A stretch of 64,000 nt of DNA, taken from the NCBI RefSeq assembly GCF_002849715.1, contig NZ_CP018863.1, positions 1,488,001 through 1,552,000 on the forward strand. The letters run 5' to 3'. The translations under genes were made by a program, and so were the position numbers. The stretch is from Arthrobacter crystallopoietes. Its GTDB lineage: Bacteria > Actinomycetota > Actinomycetes > Actinomycetales > Micrococcaceae. Numbering within the stretch: position 1 is the first letter of the stretch; the number at the start of each line of letters is the position of its first letter. Of this stretch, positions 53,085 through 62,436 are shown piece by piece. A model generated the notes under the pieces. The model was not told where the DNA came from. It worked only from the letters and a program-made list of their open reading frames with translations, and searched no databases.

Positions 53085-54036
53085 ACGCTAGTACATGCGG
53101 CAGAAGAGTTGGCCACCTGATTTCGACAACCACTCCTCAATAGTGGCCGCCGCCAATGCACTTATTGACAATGGAGTCGATGCGATCCTTGGTATGTACC
53201 ACGTCGACCTGCCGCAGTCCTTCGATCACCACGTTGGCTTTCGACCCCGGCACAGCGGGGCATTCGTTAGTACACAGACATTCTCCGCGACCGACTTCGT
53301 AAAACCAATGATTGCGGTCCTCGCGATGCCAACTTCTGAAAGGTCTCGTAGTGTCCGCAAACGCCTCGATATAGACGTCGCTCCACCAGTCCCCGCACTC
53401 TGCACGACCACGACAAGGCAGTCGATGAGACCCCGGCCGGCTGTTTCTCGTGGGTACCGCTTTCTCCGGAGTTGCTACTAGCAGAAAGTTGCCGGCGGCT
53501 TTTTCCGGCCAGTCTGCAGCTCAGGGGTGTTTACTGCCAGAAGTGCTTTCGGCTTTGGTCCAATGACTTCGTAGCCGGCGCGTGTCTACCTCTTCGACAT
53601 TGATCGTCCGCGAATGGTTAGCCAGGCGGTTGACGGTGGAGTCCGCGGCGATCCTGTCAGAGATCGTTGACGATCTGATCGTAGTTACGCTCCTCAAGGG
53701 CAAACTGCATGATCACTCTATGGTTCCCCATCAAGGCTTCCCAAACAGAACCCGACAACACCCGATACGTTGCGGCTCCGTCAGACGAGCAGCTAGAAAT
53801 GACGGCAGTTCCAACTATGTGGAAGAGCTGTACCAATAACGTGGACTAGCGGTACCGACCAGGGCTATCCGCCAGCAAGCACGACATTGGTAGTTGTGCG
53901 CTTTCCGGCCATCTTCATGGCGTCGGGGATTCAGTGCTCGGTTCATCAGCTTCCTCCTGCATAGCGGCTAACCTTCAACAGCGCCGCTTGGATGATGAGC
54001 AAACAATGAAGGAGTCTTTTCCATCAGGGATTCCGC

Positions 54037-54050
54037 GTTCCACGTGAAAC
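54037..54050. promoter_or_regulatory. parS site 10
   Basis: GTTCCACGTGAAAC, 138 bases beyond the parB stop. Confidence 0.9.
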
Positions 54051-54187
54051 TACACCTAAGCCGAGACTGCCCGGTTCGGCTTCACCGAAACCTTGTGACT
54101 TAGCCGAATACAAAGGCACATACGCCAAAAGGGTAGGAACCGCTTGACTGCGGAACCTACCCTCCCAGACGTCTATTGGGTACTGGA

Positions 54188-55549
54188 CTATCCGTCGTTG
54201 TTTGGACTCAGGACAGTCATGATTCTGTTCAAGTCATCCACACTGGCGAACTCAATACTGACCCGGCCCTTCTTTGCGCCAAGGGTAATCTTTACGCTTG
54301 TATCTAGCCGATCAGATAGGGATGTGGCGAGATAGTCTAAACGCTCATGACGTGCGCCAGCTCGAGGCTTTGATTCCCGCTTTGGCCTACGAAGTCCATC
54401 GCTTAGTGAGACGATCTCCTCAGTTGCTCGAACGGACAATCCTTCAGCAACAATCCGTTGAGCGAGCTTCTCCATCTCAGCGGGATCTGCAAGCCCGAGC
54501 AGGGCGCGCGCGTGCCCGGCAGATAAGACACCTGCTGCTACACGACGTTGCACCAGCGGGGGCAGCTTCATGAGTCGGATCATGTTGCTGACTTGGGGCC
54601 GGGAACGACCAATACGATCAGCCAGCTCGTCATGCGTACATCCGAAATCTTCCAGCAACTGTTGATATGCAGCCGCTTCTTCAAGCGGGTTCAGTTGACT
54701 CCGGTGCAGGTTTTCCAGGAGCGCATCCCGGAGTAGATCGTCATCGGTTGTCGAACGGATAATAGCCGGAATGGTCTCCATTCCGGCTTCCTGCGAGGCA
54801 CGCCAGCGCCTCTCGCCCATGACCAGTTCATACCTATATTCGCCACTCTCGCTCGATGGTCGGACGACAATGGGCTGCAGGATGCCGATCTCACGGACCG
54901 AGTGCACCAATTCCGCCATGTCTTCTTCATCGAAGACCGTGCGCGGCTGCTTCCGGTTAGGGTGGATGGACAGGATGGGGACTTCAGCGAACGTCGTCCC
55001 TGGCACCTCTACAAGCGTTTCACGGGAAACATCATCATCGACTTCCGGGTCAGCCGGCTGTTCGACAGCTTCAACCGTCTCCAGTGTGGTTGCGTCAGAC
55101 TCATCGGCTGCCACTGCTGGGGCAGAAGACCCATCCGGAGCTACTGCCGTTGCCTCAGGTTCCGCGGGAGCAACCACTGGCTTTTCATTCTTATTAGCTG
55201 AGGAGTCCGGCCCCGTCTCAGTCTTTGCGTCCGCACTATCCGTGTCCGGAGACGGATTTGCCAAAGTTTTCTTCATGGGTTTGCGCGCAGACGGGGAGTT
55301 TTTTCGGGGTCCCCGAAGCACCTCAGCAACCTGCGCTGCTGAAGAGGCACCGCTTCTTTCCGATTGGGTATTCAGGAATGGCGAGTTGTCTTCGTCGCGA
55401 CGGGAAGCTGCCGGGAAAAAAACGTCAACCGGGCGGCCACGTCGTGCAGCTGCCGGACTGGGCTCGGAATTCTTCTCTTCTGTGGCTACAGGTGAATTCG
55501 GAATCAACGCACCCAGGCCCCTACCCAAACCGCGGCGTTTCTCACTCAT
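54188..55549 (-). CDS. parB: chromosome partitioning protein ParB
   Basis: A 453-residue CTP-dependent DNA clamp that loads at parS. Start [20 protein letters not shown] is typical; the CTPase motif is [16 protein letters not shown] with [20 protein letters not shown]; the HTH is [20 protein letters not shown]; the C-terminal dimer domain ends the protein. About 190 residues of Ser/Ala/Pro/Glu-rich, disordered sequence separate the N-terminal ParA-binding peptide from the CTPase domain, longer than usual. I use the ATG at 55549, with AGGAAGG upstream; a TTG precedes it directly. Confidence 0.96.
   Translation of the reverse strand: MSEKRRGLGRGLGALIPNSPVATEEKNSEPSPAAARRGRPVDVFFPAASRRDEDNSPFLNTQSERSGASSAAQVAEVLRGPRKNSPSARKPMKKTLANPSPDTDSADAKTETGPDSSANKNEKPVVAPAEPEATAVAPDGSSAPAVAADESDATTLETVEAVEQPADPEVDDDVSRETLVEVPGTTFAEVPILSIHPNRKQPRTVFDEEDMAELVHSVREIGILQPIVVRPSSESGEYRYELVMGERRWRASQEAGMETIPAIIRSTTDDDLLRDALLENLHRSQLNPLEEAAAYQQLLEDFGCTHDELADRIGRSRPQVSNMIRLMKLPPLVQRRVAAGVLSAGHARALLGLADPAEMEKLAQRIVAEGLSVRATEEIVSLSDGLRRPKRESKPRAGARHERLDYLATSLSDRLDTSVKITLGAKKGRVSIEFASVDDLNRIMTVLSPNNDG
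55017..55030. promoter_or_regulatory. parS-like site 11, inside parB
   Basis: GTTTCACGGGAAAC, one mismatch, within the parB reading frame, where it encodes V-S-R-E-T. Confidence 0.7.
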
Positions 55550-55626
55550 CAAGGGATCCTTCCTGAATGCACGCGAATGCGAGCATTTTTATGACTAGGA
55601 GCTAAGTCTACCGTTGAGAGTTGGAG

Positions 55627-56607
55627 TTACTTGGATTGCCGCCCGCGCTCGGCAATTTCTGCTGCTGCTTCCTGATAAGACAGAGCACCGCTGGAGGATG
55701 CATCATAAGTAATGACTGTCTGCTGGTAACTTGGCGCCTCGGAGATACGCACGGACCGAGGAATCACAGCACCCAGAACCTGATCCGGGAAGTGCTGGCG
55801 TACCTCCGCGGCAACCTGCGCAGCCAGGTTTGTTCGGCCGTCGTACATGGTCAGGAGAATCGTTGAAACAACCAGGTCGCCATTGAGGTGCTTCTGAATC
55901 ATCTCGATGTTGCTGAGGAGTTGGCTGAGCCCCTCCAATGCGTAGTATTCACATTGGATAGGAATCAAAACTTCTTGCGCCGCGACAAAAGCGTTGACGG
56001 TGAGCAGCCCCAGGCTCGGCGGGCAGTCGACGAAGACGTAGTCCAACCGTTCCTGACCCGCGGCTTCCCGCTCCTTCGCGTACACGTCTATGGCGCGACG
56101 CAGTCGCTGTTCCCGGGCGACCAGCGAAACGAGTTCAATCTCCGCGCCAGCCAAATGAATAGTAGCCGGGGCTACGATGAGGTTTTTGATGTCCGGGCAA
56201 GGAGCCAGTACGTCAGCCAGCGGCAGGTCATTGATGAGGACATCGTAGATGCTGTCCACGTCCGCGTGATGCTCGACGCCGAGAGCGGTCGAGGCGTTAC
56301 CCTGCGGATCAATATCCACGACCAGAACGTTCAGCCCAGCGGCAGCCAGGGCAGCGGCGATGTTCACCGTCGTCGTTGTCTTACCGACGCCACCTTTTTG
56401 GTTGCTTACTGTAAGAATCCGGGTTTCGCTAGGTTTCGGCAACTCGCGTCCCTGCAGCCTTTCGCGCCGCCGGTTCTCGCTGGCAAGCTCACGTGCCAAC
56501 GGTGTGCTTTCATCGATCGAATCCATAACGCTGGGAACCGTCGACTCGACCTTCATTTCCGTGCCACCGATAGCCGATGTTTCACGTGAAACCTCGATGT
56601 TAGTCAT
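55627..56607 (-). CDS. parA: chromosome partitioning ATPase ParA
   Basis: A 326-residue Walker-type ATPase that pulls ParB-parS complexes apart. The deviant Walker A is SNQKGGVGKTTTTVNIAAAL; Walker A' and B parts are VVDIDPQGNAST and YVFVDCPPSLGLL. It has an N-terminal extension of about 60 residues, the start of which (VSRET) is encoded by a perfect parS. It lies 77 bases upstream of parB on the same strand. Confidence 0.97.
   Translation of the reverse strand: MTNIEVSRETSAIGGTEMKVESTVPSVMDSIDESTPLARELASENRRRERLQGRELPKPSETRILTVSNQKGGVGKTTTTVNIAAALAAAGLNVLVVDIDPQGNASTALGVEHHADVDSIYDVLINDLPLADVLAPCPDIKNLIVAPATIHLAGAEIELVSLVAREQRLRRAIDVYAKEREAAGQERLDYVFVDCPPSLGLLTVNAFVAAQEVLIPIQCEYYALEGLSQLLSNIEMIQKHLNGDLVVSTILLTMYDGRTNLAAQVAAEVRQHFPDQVLGAVIPRSVRISEAPSYQQTVITYDASSSGALSYQEAAAEIAERGRQSK
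56579..56592. promoter_or_regulatory. parS site 12, inside parA
   Basis: GTTTCACGTGAAAC, perfect, in codons 6-10 of parA, again encoding V-S-R-E-T. Confidence 0.9.
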
Positions 56608-56826
56608 TAATTATCGACCTTTATGAGTTGAGTGAACGAAGAAAACCAGCCTCGGAGCCGGTCCCGTGATGAAGTGAAGCTGCGTCCCGCAGAGCGCTCG
56701 TCTCCCAAACCCACCAGAACTCGCTCACTTCCCTTATCTCCGGCTTTAGTGACTCTAGACTATCTGCTGGCACTCCAGAATGACGACGACCCCACGCAGG
56801 GTGTGGGTTATTCGTCAGCGGAGGAG

Positions 56827-57462
56827 TCAGCGGCCAACCACAATGCGGACGACGGTCGTGGGTTCCTCCAGGAGATCTTCCCCAACCGTCACAACAGAGG
56901 TGTCCGTGCCGCCCAGCTTGCGGATCACCTTAGCCGCCTTCTCGATCTCTTCTGTCGCGCTTCTCCCCTTGATGGCTAGGACTTGCCCGTGGCCTTCCAA
57001 GAGCGGAATCGTCAGGGGTGCCAGTTTGTTCAGCGCAGATACGGCTCGCGCCGTTACAACATCTGCTTTGACCTGCCCTACGGCTAGTTCTGCGCGGCTG
57101 CGTAGGACCTCGACGTTGTCTAGGCCTAGGTCGTCGATAACTTCGTTCAGCCAAGTCACCCTGCGCTCCAGGGGTTCGATCAGTGTGAGCCGCAGGTCGG
57201 GCCGAGCCAGGGCGAATGTGAGTCCGGGCAGGCCAGCCCCGCTTCCGACATCCGCGACGTAAGCGTCGGAGGGGATCAGTTCCGCTACGACCGCACAGTT
57301 CAGCACGTGTCGGCTCCAAAGACGCGGCACTTCACGGGGACCCAGCAAGCCACGTTCCATGCCCGATGTTGCCAAATGCTGCACGTAACGTTCTGCTAGC
57401 GCTGTTCGGTCTCCAAATACCGACAACGCCGCTGCCTTCTCTTTCGGCGTTATTTCAACCAC
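56827..57462 (-). CDS. rsmG: 16S rRNA m7G527 methyltransferase
   Basis: A 211-residue SAM-dependent enzyme methylating G527 of 16S rRNA. The SAM motif is VADVGSGAGLPGLTFALARP; SRHVLNCAVVAELI and VTARAVSALNKLAPL are family marks. Loss of this gene gives low streptomycin resistance in other bacteria. It is separated from parA by 219 bases, in which I see no gene. Confidence 0.96.
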   Translation of the reverse strand: MVEITPKEKAAALSVFGDRTALAERYVQHLATSGMERGLLGPREVPRLWSRHVLNCAVVAELIPSDAYVADVGSGAGLPGLTFALARPDLRLTLIEPLERRVTWLNEVIDDLGLDNVEVLRSRAELAVGQVKADVVTARAVSALNKLAPLTIPLLEGHGQVLAIKGRSATEEIEKAAKVIRKLGGTDTSVVTVGEDLLEEPTTVVRIVVGR

Positions 57463-57504
57463 GTATATACCTCGATATGTCGGTCAGGCCAGCGGCCGGC
57501 AGGA

Positions 57505-58065
57505 TTAGGAAGCCAGTGAGACGACGATGTGGCGGTTGGCTCCTTCGCCTTCCGACTCGCTGGCCAGCCCGAGGTCGGCCACCGCATCATGGACGATCTT
57601 CCGCTCATAAGCACTCATCGGTGCCAATGCCACCTCTTCGCCGGTTTCTTTTGCCTTGGCGACGGCGTCCTGGGCGATCTTGTGCAGTTCGACGCTACGT
57701 TCTTCCCGGTAGCCGGTGATATCAAGGACAAGTCGAGATCGGTTCTCGGTGGACGTCAGGACGGCCAGCCTTGCGAGTTCCTGCAGTGCCTCCAGGACTT
57801 CGCCATCACGGCCGACCAATGCTTCAAGAGCATCATTGTCGTCCTCTTCGGAAACGATCGAAATGTAGGTGCGTCCGTTGCGGACTTCGATGTCAATGTC
57901 GCCATCAATGTCGGCGATGTCGAGCAGCTCTTCCAAGTAGTCCGCAGCTACGTCGCCTTCTTCTTCCAAACGGCTCGCGTTGTTGGACTGTGTGGCCGAC
58001 TCTTCCGACTCGGCTTCCAGAGCTGACTGGTCGGCAGATGTATCGGAGACGCTCTCGGTGCTCAT
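57505..58065 (-). CDS. khpB: Jag/KhpB-type RNA-binding protein
   Basis: A 186-residue cytoplasmic protein: an acidic, disordered start, a KH domain with ALVGRDGEVLEALQELARLA, and a C-terminal R3H domain (APMSAYERKIVHDAVADL). It binds RNA and, with KhpA in other bacteria, affects cell elongation. It lacks the N-terminal Jag domain. Its ATG overlaps the yidC stop by four bases. Confidence 0.93.
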   Translation of the reverse strand: MSTESVSDTSADQSALEAESEESATQSNNASRLEEEGDVAADYLEELLDIADIDGDIDIEVRNGRTYISIVSEEDDNDALEALVGRDGEVLEALQELARLAVLTSTENRSRLVLDITGYREERSVELHKIAQDAVAKAKETGEEVALAPMSAYERKIVHDAVADLGLASESEGEGANRHIVVSLAS

Positions 58066-59027
58066 TTTCTCTTCCTGTTCTTACGCTGGGGCTGCGGGCG
58101 CTGCACCTTGGTGGCAGCCGGGGCCTCGACGGCCGGTTCCTCGGACTTCTTCTCACCCAGAAGGGGGAGCATGGGCAGCCCCTTCTTTGCACGGCGTTCA
58201 GCCAAGGCCTTGGCAGCGGGCGAACCGGGGGTGGGCATCCGCCTGATCACAAGGAACTGCTGGCCCATTGTCCAAAGGTTGGTGGTCGTCCAGTAGATGA
58301 GAACACCAATGGGGAAGTTGATTCCGCCGATGCCGAACACCAGGGGCAGGATGTACAGCATCATCTGCTGCTGGCGCATGAACGGGCTGGCGAGTGCTTC
58401 CTCGGACATGTTCTTCGACATGATCTGCTTCTGCGTGATGAACTGCGAGGCAGTCATCGCCAGAATCATGATGATCGACAGCACGATGACGGCAACCTGG
58501 TTCTCGCCACCGCCGCCGTGAAGAAGGGAGGCGGATAGGGGTGCGCCGAAGATGGTGGAGGCATCAAACTGCTGAATGTCCTGGGCGGACAAAGCACCGA
58601 TACCGCGGCCTTCGTCGCTAGCCCCGGATGCCTGGCTCAATACCTGGAACAAGGCAAAGAAGAAGGGCATCTGGATCAGCATCGGCAAGCAGGCCGAGAA
58701 TGGGTTGGTGCCGTGCTTCTTGTACAGGGCCATTTGTTCCTGCGTCATCGCCTGGCGCGAGAGCTGGTCCGTCTTACCCTTGTACTTCTGCTGAAGCTTA
58801 CGGAGATCCGGTTGGAGCGCCTGCATTCCGCGCTGTGCCTTGATCTGCTTGACGAATACCGGGATGAGAGCAGCCCGGATGACGAGCACCAGAGCAACGA
58901 TGGACAGCGTCCAGGTCCAGCCGTTCGCCGCATCCATTCCCAAGGTGGTGAACAGATCGTGGAACGCCCGCATGATCCATGAGACCACCCACATGAATGG
59001 GAAAAGTATGGTGTTCAGGAAGTCCAT
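58062..59027 (-). CDS. yidC: membrane protein insertase YidC
   Basis: A 321-residue insertase with five helices. Family parts: GWTWTLSIVALVLVIRAALI with the conserved Arg in the groove, QALQPDLRKLQQKYKGK (coiled cytoplasmic hairpin), NPFSACLPMLIQMPFFFALF and GVLIYWTTTNLWTMGQQFLV. The tail is Lys/Arg-rich for ribosome contact. It follows yidD by six bases. Confidence 0.97.
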   Translation of the reverse strand: MDFLNTILFPFMWVVSWIMRAFHDLFTTLGMDAANGWTWTLSIVALVLVIRAALIPVFVKQIKAQRGMQALQPDLRKLQQKYKGKTDQLSRQAMTQEQMALYKKHGTNPFSACLPMLIQMPFFFALFQVLSQASGASDEGRGIGALSAQDIQQFDASTIFGAPLSASLLHGGGGENQVAVIVLSIIMILAMTASQFITQKQIMSKNMSEEALASPFMRQQQMMLYILPLVFGIGGINFPIGVLIYWTTTNLWTMGQQFLVIRRMPTPGSPAAKALAERRAKKGLPMLPLLGEKKSEEPAVEAPAATKVQRPQPQRKNRKRK

Positions 59028-59033
59028 TACTCG

Positions 59034-59441
59034 TTAGCTCCTCGGGCCGCTTGGACGGCCTTCATCGTCGGCCGGAATCTCCGGGTGATTCAGCACAATA
59101 ATCCGTGGCGTTCCAGCGGGATTCTCCCGAAGCAGACGCTCATAGTAAGGGGACAACGGCACGTGATCGACGCCGCCGTCGTTCCAGGGGTGGCAACGCG
59201 AAAGCCGGCGCACCGCAAGCCAGGTTCCCTTTACGGCTCCATGGATGGTCACCGCTTCCAGCGCGTAGGCCGAACAAGAGGGGAAAAACCGGCACACTTG
59301 TCCATATACAGGAGAAACTACTTTTCGGTATGCCTTTAGCAATCCGATCAGCGACTTCTGCGGCAAGGCCCAGAGAAAGCGCGCCGCGGAGGAAGAGGCA
59401 GCAGCAGGAGGCTGCACCGGCGAATGGCTTGTTGCGCTCAT
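59034..59441 (-). CDS. yidD: membrane protein insertion efficiency factor YidD
   Basis: A 135-residue protein of the YidD family with the core [20 protein letters not shown] and [11 protein letters not shown], including the conserved cysteines, then [20 protein letters not shown]. It aids YidC-dependent insertion. Both termini are extended relative to the 70-80-residue norm. It overlaps the rnpA stop by four bases. Confidence 0.94.
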   Translation of the reverse strand: MSATSHSPVQPPAAASSSAARFLWALPQKSLIGLLKAYRKVVSPVYGQVCRFFPSCSAYALEAVTIHGAVKGTWLAVRRLSRCHPWNDGGVDHVPLSPYYERLLRENPAGTPRIIVLNHPEIPADDEGRPSGPRS

Positions 59442-59821
59442 TCGGCGGGTCCTCTCTGCTCGGCCGCGGGCGGTGCCGCGCGGAACTTTGACGTCGCTGC
59501 TGCAAATGTCTTGCGGTAGTCATTGCTCAGAGCGCAGAAATCTGCGTTCGCTGCCGGGGGCAATGCCCTGACGACAACAGAAAGCCCCTGTGGATAAGCC
59601 CTGAGACTGTGCACCGCGATCTCCCGCAGTCTCCGTTTAACGAGATTACGGGTTACAGCGTTCCCCACGGCCTTGGAAACGATAAAGCCGAAAGTGCTCG
59701 GCTGGTCCAAGGCAGTGGGAACCGCGTATAACACTAAGTTCCGACGCCCAGAGCGGGCGCCGGAACGTACAGTTGTTGAGAAATCTGCCGAAAGGCGCAT
59801 CCGGTTTTTACTGGACAGCAT
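59438..59821 (-). CDS. rnpA: ribonuclease P protein component
   Basis: A 127-residue basic protein that helps RNase P RNA bind pre-tRNA. The start [20 protein letters not shown] and the RNR motif region [19 protein letters not shown] are clear. It lies 74 bases after rpmH in the usual rpmH-rnpA-yidD-yidC order. The C-terminal 25 residues are low-complexity. Confidence 0.96.
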   Translation of the reverse strand: MLSSKNRMRLSADFSTTVRSGARSGRRNLVLYAVPTALDQPSTFGFIVSKAVGNAVTRNLVKRRLREIAVHSLRAYPQGLSVVVRALPPAANADFCALSNDYRKTFAAATSKFRAAPPAAEQRGPAE

Positions 59822-59895
59822 GATAGTGAAAGCTGCCTATCCCGCTGCGCGGCTGCTGAAAGACAAAGCAGCCGGATTCGACAAACGGCAGCTGG

Positions 59896-60033
59896 TTAGG
59901 CCGACAGTTCGGTACGGCCCTTGCCGCGGCGCGCTGCCAGGATGGCACGGCCGGCGCGGGTACGCATGCGAAGGCGGAAGCCGTGCTTCTTGGCACGACG
60001 GCGGTTATTCGGCTGAAAAGTCCGCTTGCTCAC
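59896..60033 (-). CDS. rpmH: 50S ribosomal protein L34
   Basis: A 45-residue ribosomal protein, too short to stand out but unmistakable: [20 protein letters not shown], then [19 protein letters not shown] and TELSA. It starts at GTG behind a GGAG. It is the first gene of the minus-strand operon that faces dnaA. Confidence 0.97.
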   Translation of the reverse strand: MSKRTFQPNNRRRAKKHGFRLRMRTRAGRAILAARRGKGRTELSA

Positions 60034-60461
60034 GGTGGTTACTCCAAGACGATCGACAGATGCGCCTCAGCCCGTTGCAACAAGGGGAAGTAACAGGCGG
60101 ACGCTCTATTGGGCATCTGCTCTGGCAACCTCACAAAAGGCATGGGGGTATGCACAAAGCAGACACGAAGGACTACATAACGGTAGGGGTTAGAACGGTG
60201 TTCCGTCAAACCAGCACCCTGCCGTTGATATCCACCGGTGTGGATAAGCACCTGTGGACAACCTCCTGTCAGCAGCTTTCCACGGCGGCCGCCGCATTAG
60301 TTCACCCAGGCCACTTTCCGGCTATCTTCTACCAGAATCATCATCTACTCTTGGCAAGAGCACTTTATCCACGTCTGTGTATAACTCTGTGGATGAAGGT
60401 CCTGGATCCGGTAAAACGGGAAGTGGAGGAATTTGCATTACTGCTATTTGAGGGGTTTTCG
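60034..60461. promoter_or_regulatory. rpmH-dnaA divergent region with DnaA boxes
   Basis: The 428-base gap holds the promoters of rpmH and dnaA and a group of DnaA-box-like 9-mers: TGTGGATAA at 60239-60247, TGTGGACAA at 60253-60261, TTATCCACG at 60365-60373, TGTGTATAA at 60376-60384 and TGTGGATGA at 60388-60396. These suggest autoregulation of dnaA by DnaA. Confidence 0.7.
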
Positions 60462-61880
60462 GTGGATACGGACCAGATAAACGACGTCGGAAGCTCCTGG
60501 CGTAAGGTGGTTCGCACCTTGGAACGGGACGACAGAGTCAGTCCCCGGCAGCGAGGTTTCGTAGTCCTCGCCCAAGCCAAGGGCTTGATCGGAACGACGC
60601 TGTTGGTAGCTGTTCCCAATGAACTCACTAGGGAAGTCTTCCAATCCCAGCAGCTCAAGGAGCCGTTGCAGGATGCCCTCCGCGATGTCTTCCAGGACGA
60701 GATTCTCTGTGCATTCTCTGTGGATACCGACATGGTCACGGAGTCGGAACCGGAACCCGAACCGGAAGCTGCCCCGTTGCCGGCCAGCAGCGCGGGTGAC
60801 GAAGTACGCGCACAACCCACTCCGCCGAGCACTTCGCATGAATTCGGCCGGCTCAATCCGAAGTACATTTTCGACACCTTTGTCATCGGTTCATCGAACC
60901 GTTTTGCACACGCCGCTGCCGTGGCCGTGGCCGAAGCTCCCGCAAAGGCCTACAACCCGCTCTTCATCTACGGTGACTCAGGGCTGGGTAAAACCCACCT
61001 GCTCCACGCGATCGGGCACTATGCCCGGCATCTCTACAATGGGATCCGCGTCCGTTATGTAAATTCCGAAGAGTTCACGAACGACTTCATCAACTCCATT
61101 CGGGACGATGAAGGCGCAAGCTTCAAGCAGTTGTACCGCAACGTGGACATTCTCCTCATCGATGACATCCAGTTCCTGGCTAACAAGGATGCGACGCAGG
61201 AAGAGTTCTTCCACACTTTCAACGCGCTGCACAACCACAACAAACAGGTGGTCATCACCTCGGATCTCCCGCCAAAGCAGCTTTCCGGGTTCGAGGAACG
61301 GATGCGCTCACGTTTCGAGTGGGGTCTGCTGACCGACATCCAGCCTCCAGAGTTGGAAACCCGAATCGCGATTCTGCGCAAGAAAGCCATCAGCGAGGGA
61401 CTATCGGTCCCTGATGAGGTGCTTGAGTACATCGCATCCAAAATCTCTACCAACATCCGCGAACTCGAAGGCGCCCTGATCCGTGTCACTGCCTTCGCAA
61501 GTTTGAACCGTCAGGCCGTGGACATGGGCTTGGCAGAAATCGTCCTCAAGGATCTAATTACCGACGACGGCGCACAAGAGATCACGTCGACCACGATCCT
61601 GGGTCAGACTGCGGCCTACTTCAAACTCAGTCTGGAGGAGTTGTGCAGTAAGTCGAGGACCCGCACGCTCGTGACCGCCCGGCAGATCGCTATGTACTTG
61701 TGCCGGGAGCTGACGGATATGTCACTGCCGAAGATCGGCCAGGAACTTGGTGGCCGAGATCATACGACCGTCATCCATGCCGATCGGAAGATCCGGGAGC
61801 TCATGGCTGAACGACGTGCCATCTACAACCAGGTGACCGAGCTGACCAACCTCATCAAGCAGCAACAGCGCGAGAGCTAA
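60462..61880 (+). CDS. dnaA: chromosomal replication initiator DnaA
   Basis: A 472-residue AAA+ protein that binds DnaA boxes and opens oriC. Domain I starts [20 protein letters not shown]; an acidic linker follows; the AAA+ part has Walker [19 protein letters not shown], Walker [15 protein letters not shown] and sensor parts; domain IV ends with the DNA-binding helix [18 protein letters not shown] favour the GTG at 60462, which has GAGGGG just upstream and gives the family's start; the in-frame ATG at 60393 lies inside a DnaA box. Confidence 0.95.
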   Translation: MDTDQINDVGSSWRKVVRTLERDDRVSPRQRGFVVLAQAKGLIGTTLLVAVPNELTREVFQSQQLKEPLQDALRDVFQDEILCAFSVDTDMVTESEPEPEPEAAPLPASSAGDEVRAQPTPPSTSHEFGRLNPKYIFDTFVIGSSNRFAHAAAVAVAEAPAKAYNPLFIYGDSGLGKTHLLHAIGHYARHLYNGIRVRYVNSEEFTNDFINSIRDDEGASFKQLYRNVDILLIDDIQFLANKDATQEEFFHTFNALHNHNKQVVITSDLPPKQLSGFEERMRSRFEWGLLTDIQPPELETRIAILRKKAISEGLSVPDEVLEYIASKISTNIRELEGALIRVTAFASLNRQAVDMGLAEIVLKDLITDDGAQEITSTTILGQTAAYFKLSLEELCSKSRTRTLVTARQIAMYLCRELTDMSLPKIGQELGGRDHTTVIHADRKIRELMAERRAIYNQVTELTNLIKQQQRES

Positions 61881-62436
61881 CAGCTAAAAGACCACTCCCC
61901 AACCACCTTCAAACCCCTAGCCGATTTCTGAAGCTTCTCTTTCAGGTCTACGGAGTCTTTCGAAATTAACAGGTGTGGATAAAGCTGTGGATCATTAAGT
62001 GGAGAACCACACTCCATCGAGGGATAACTACAGGGTCGCCTGTGGATGCCAATAATCACAAGGATTTTTGTCCACACGAGCCCACAGACCCCAACGGAAG
62101 AACTACACATCTTGTGAACAGGCAAATTTCGCCAGCACCCGGGGCGAGAGGCAGTTATCCACAGTATCCACAGACGTTATTAACACTACGAATCCCCTTC
62201 AAACAGGCTTTTCCAAATAACATCTGACACTCCTGGTCCAAGCTCGCCGATCCCAGATCCTCTGATCCACTGAAATCACCCTCCGGTGTGAGAATGCCTG
62301 TCTGGCGGCTAAGCTTGCACAGAGAATTGTTGTCATTGGACGACAGCAGCCGCCGGTTCTTTCTGCCGGGAAGAGCGGCACAGCTGTAACCACTGGCATT
62401 CCCCGGCATGTACGTTGTGAAAGGCGGCACACTTCA
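61881..62436. other. oriC: origin of replication oriC
   Basis: The 556 bases between dnaA and dnaN hold many DnaA boxes on both strands: TGTGGATAA (61974-61982), TGTGGATCA (61986-61994), TGTGGATGC (62041-62049), TTGTCCACA (62068-62076), TTATCCACA (62155-62163) and GTATCCACA (62164-62172). An AT-richer piece follows at about 62174-62225, a likely unwinding site. Location and box density are those of actinobacterial origins. No gene lies inside. Confidence 0.93.

Larger units (their letters stand above)
48383..54187. other. parS-rich gene desert (putative centromere)
   Basis: About 5.8 kb between cwlM and parB with no gene I can support. Frames are short, lack ribosome binding sites and show no family likeness. 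Base composition is visibly less GC-rich than around. Ten parS sites (GTTTCACGTGAAAC and near variants) are spread through it at gaps of about 215 to 1485 bases. The sequence between them is not repeated. The most gene-like remnants are in 53100-53700. It should be the ParB loading zone of the chromosome. Confidence 0.75.

Noticed and set aside
53095..53481. 128-codon frame in the parS region
   Set aside because: No ribosome binding site, no family likeness, and composition like the surrounding noncoding DNA. It may be decayed coding sequence but is not a supportable gene.
53226..53703. Minus-strand frames faintly like a P-loop ATPase in the parS region
   Set aside because: Only a few suggestive residues, broken into pieces, no Walker motif.
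59824..59840. 17-base identity with positions 59-75
   Set aside because: Short and without any shared context; chance is a sufficient explanation.
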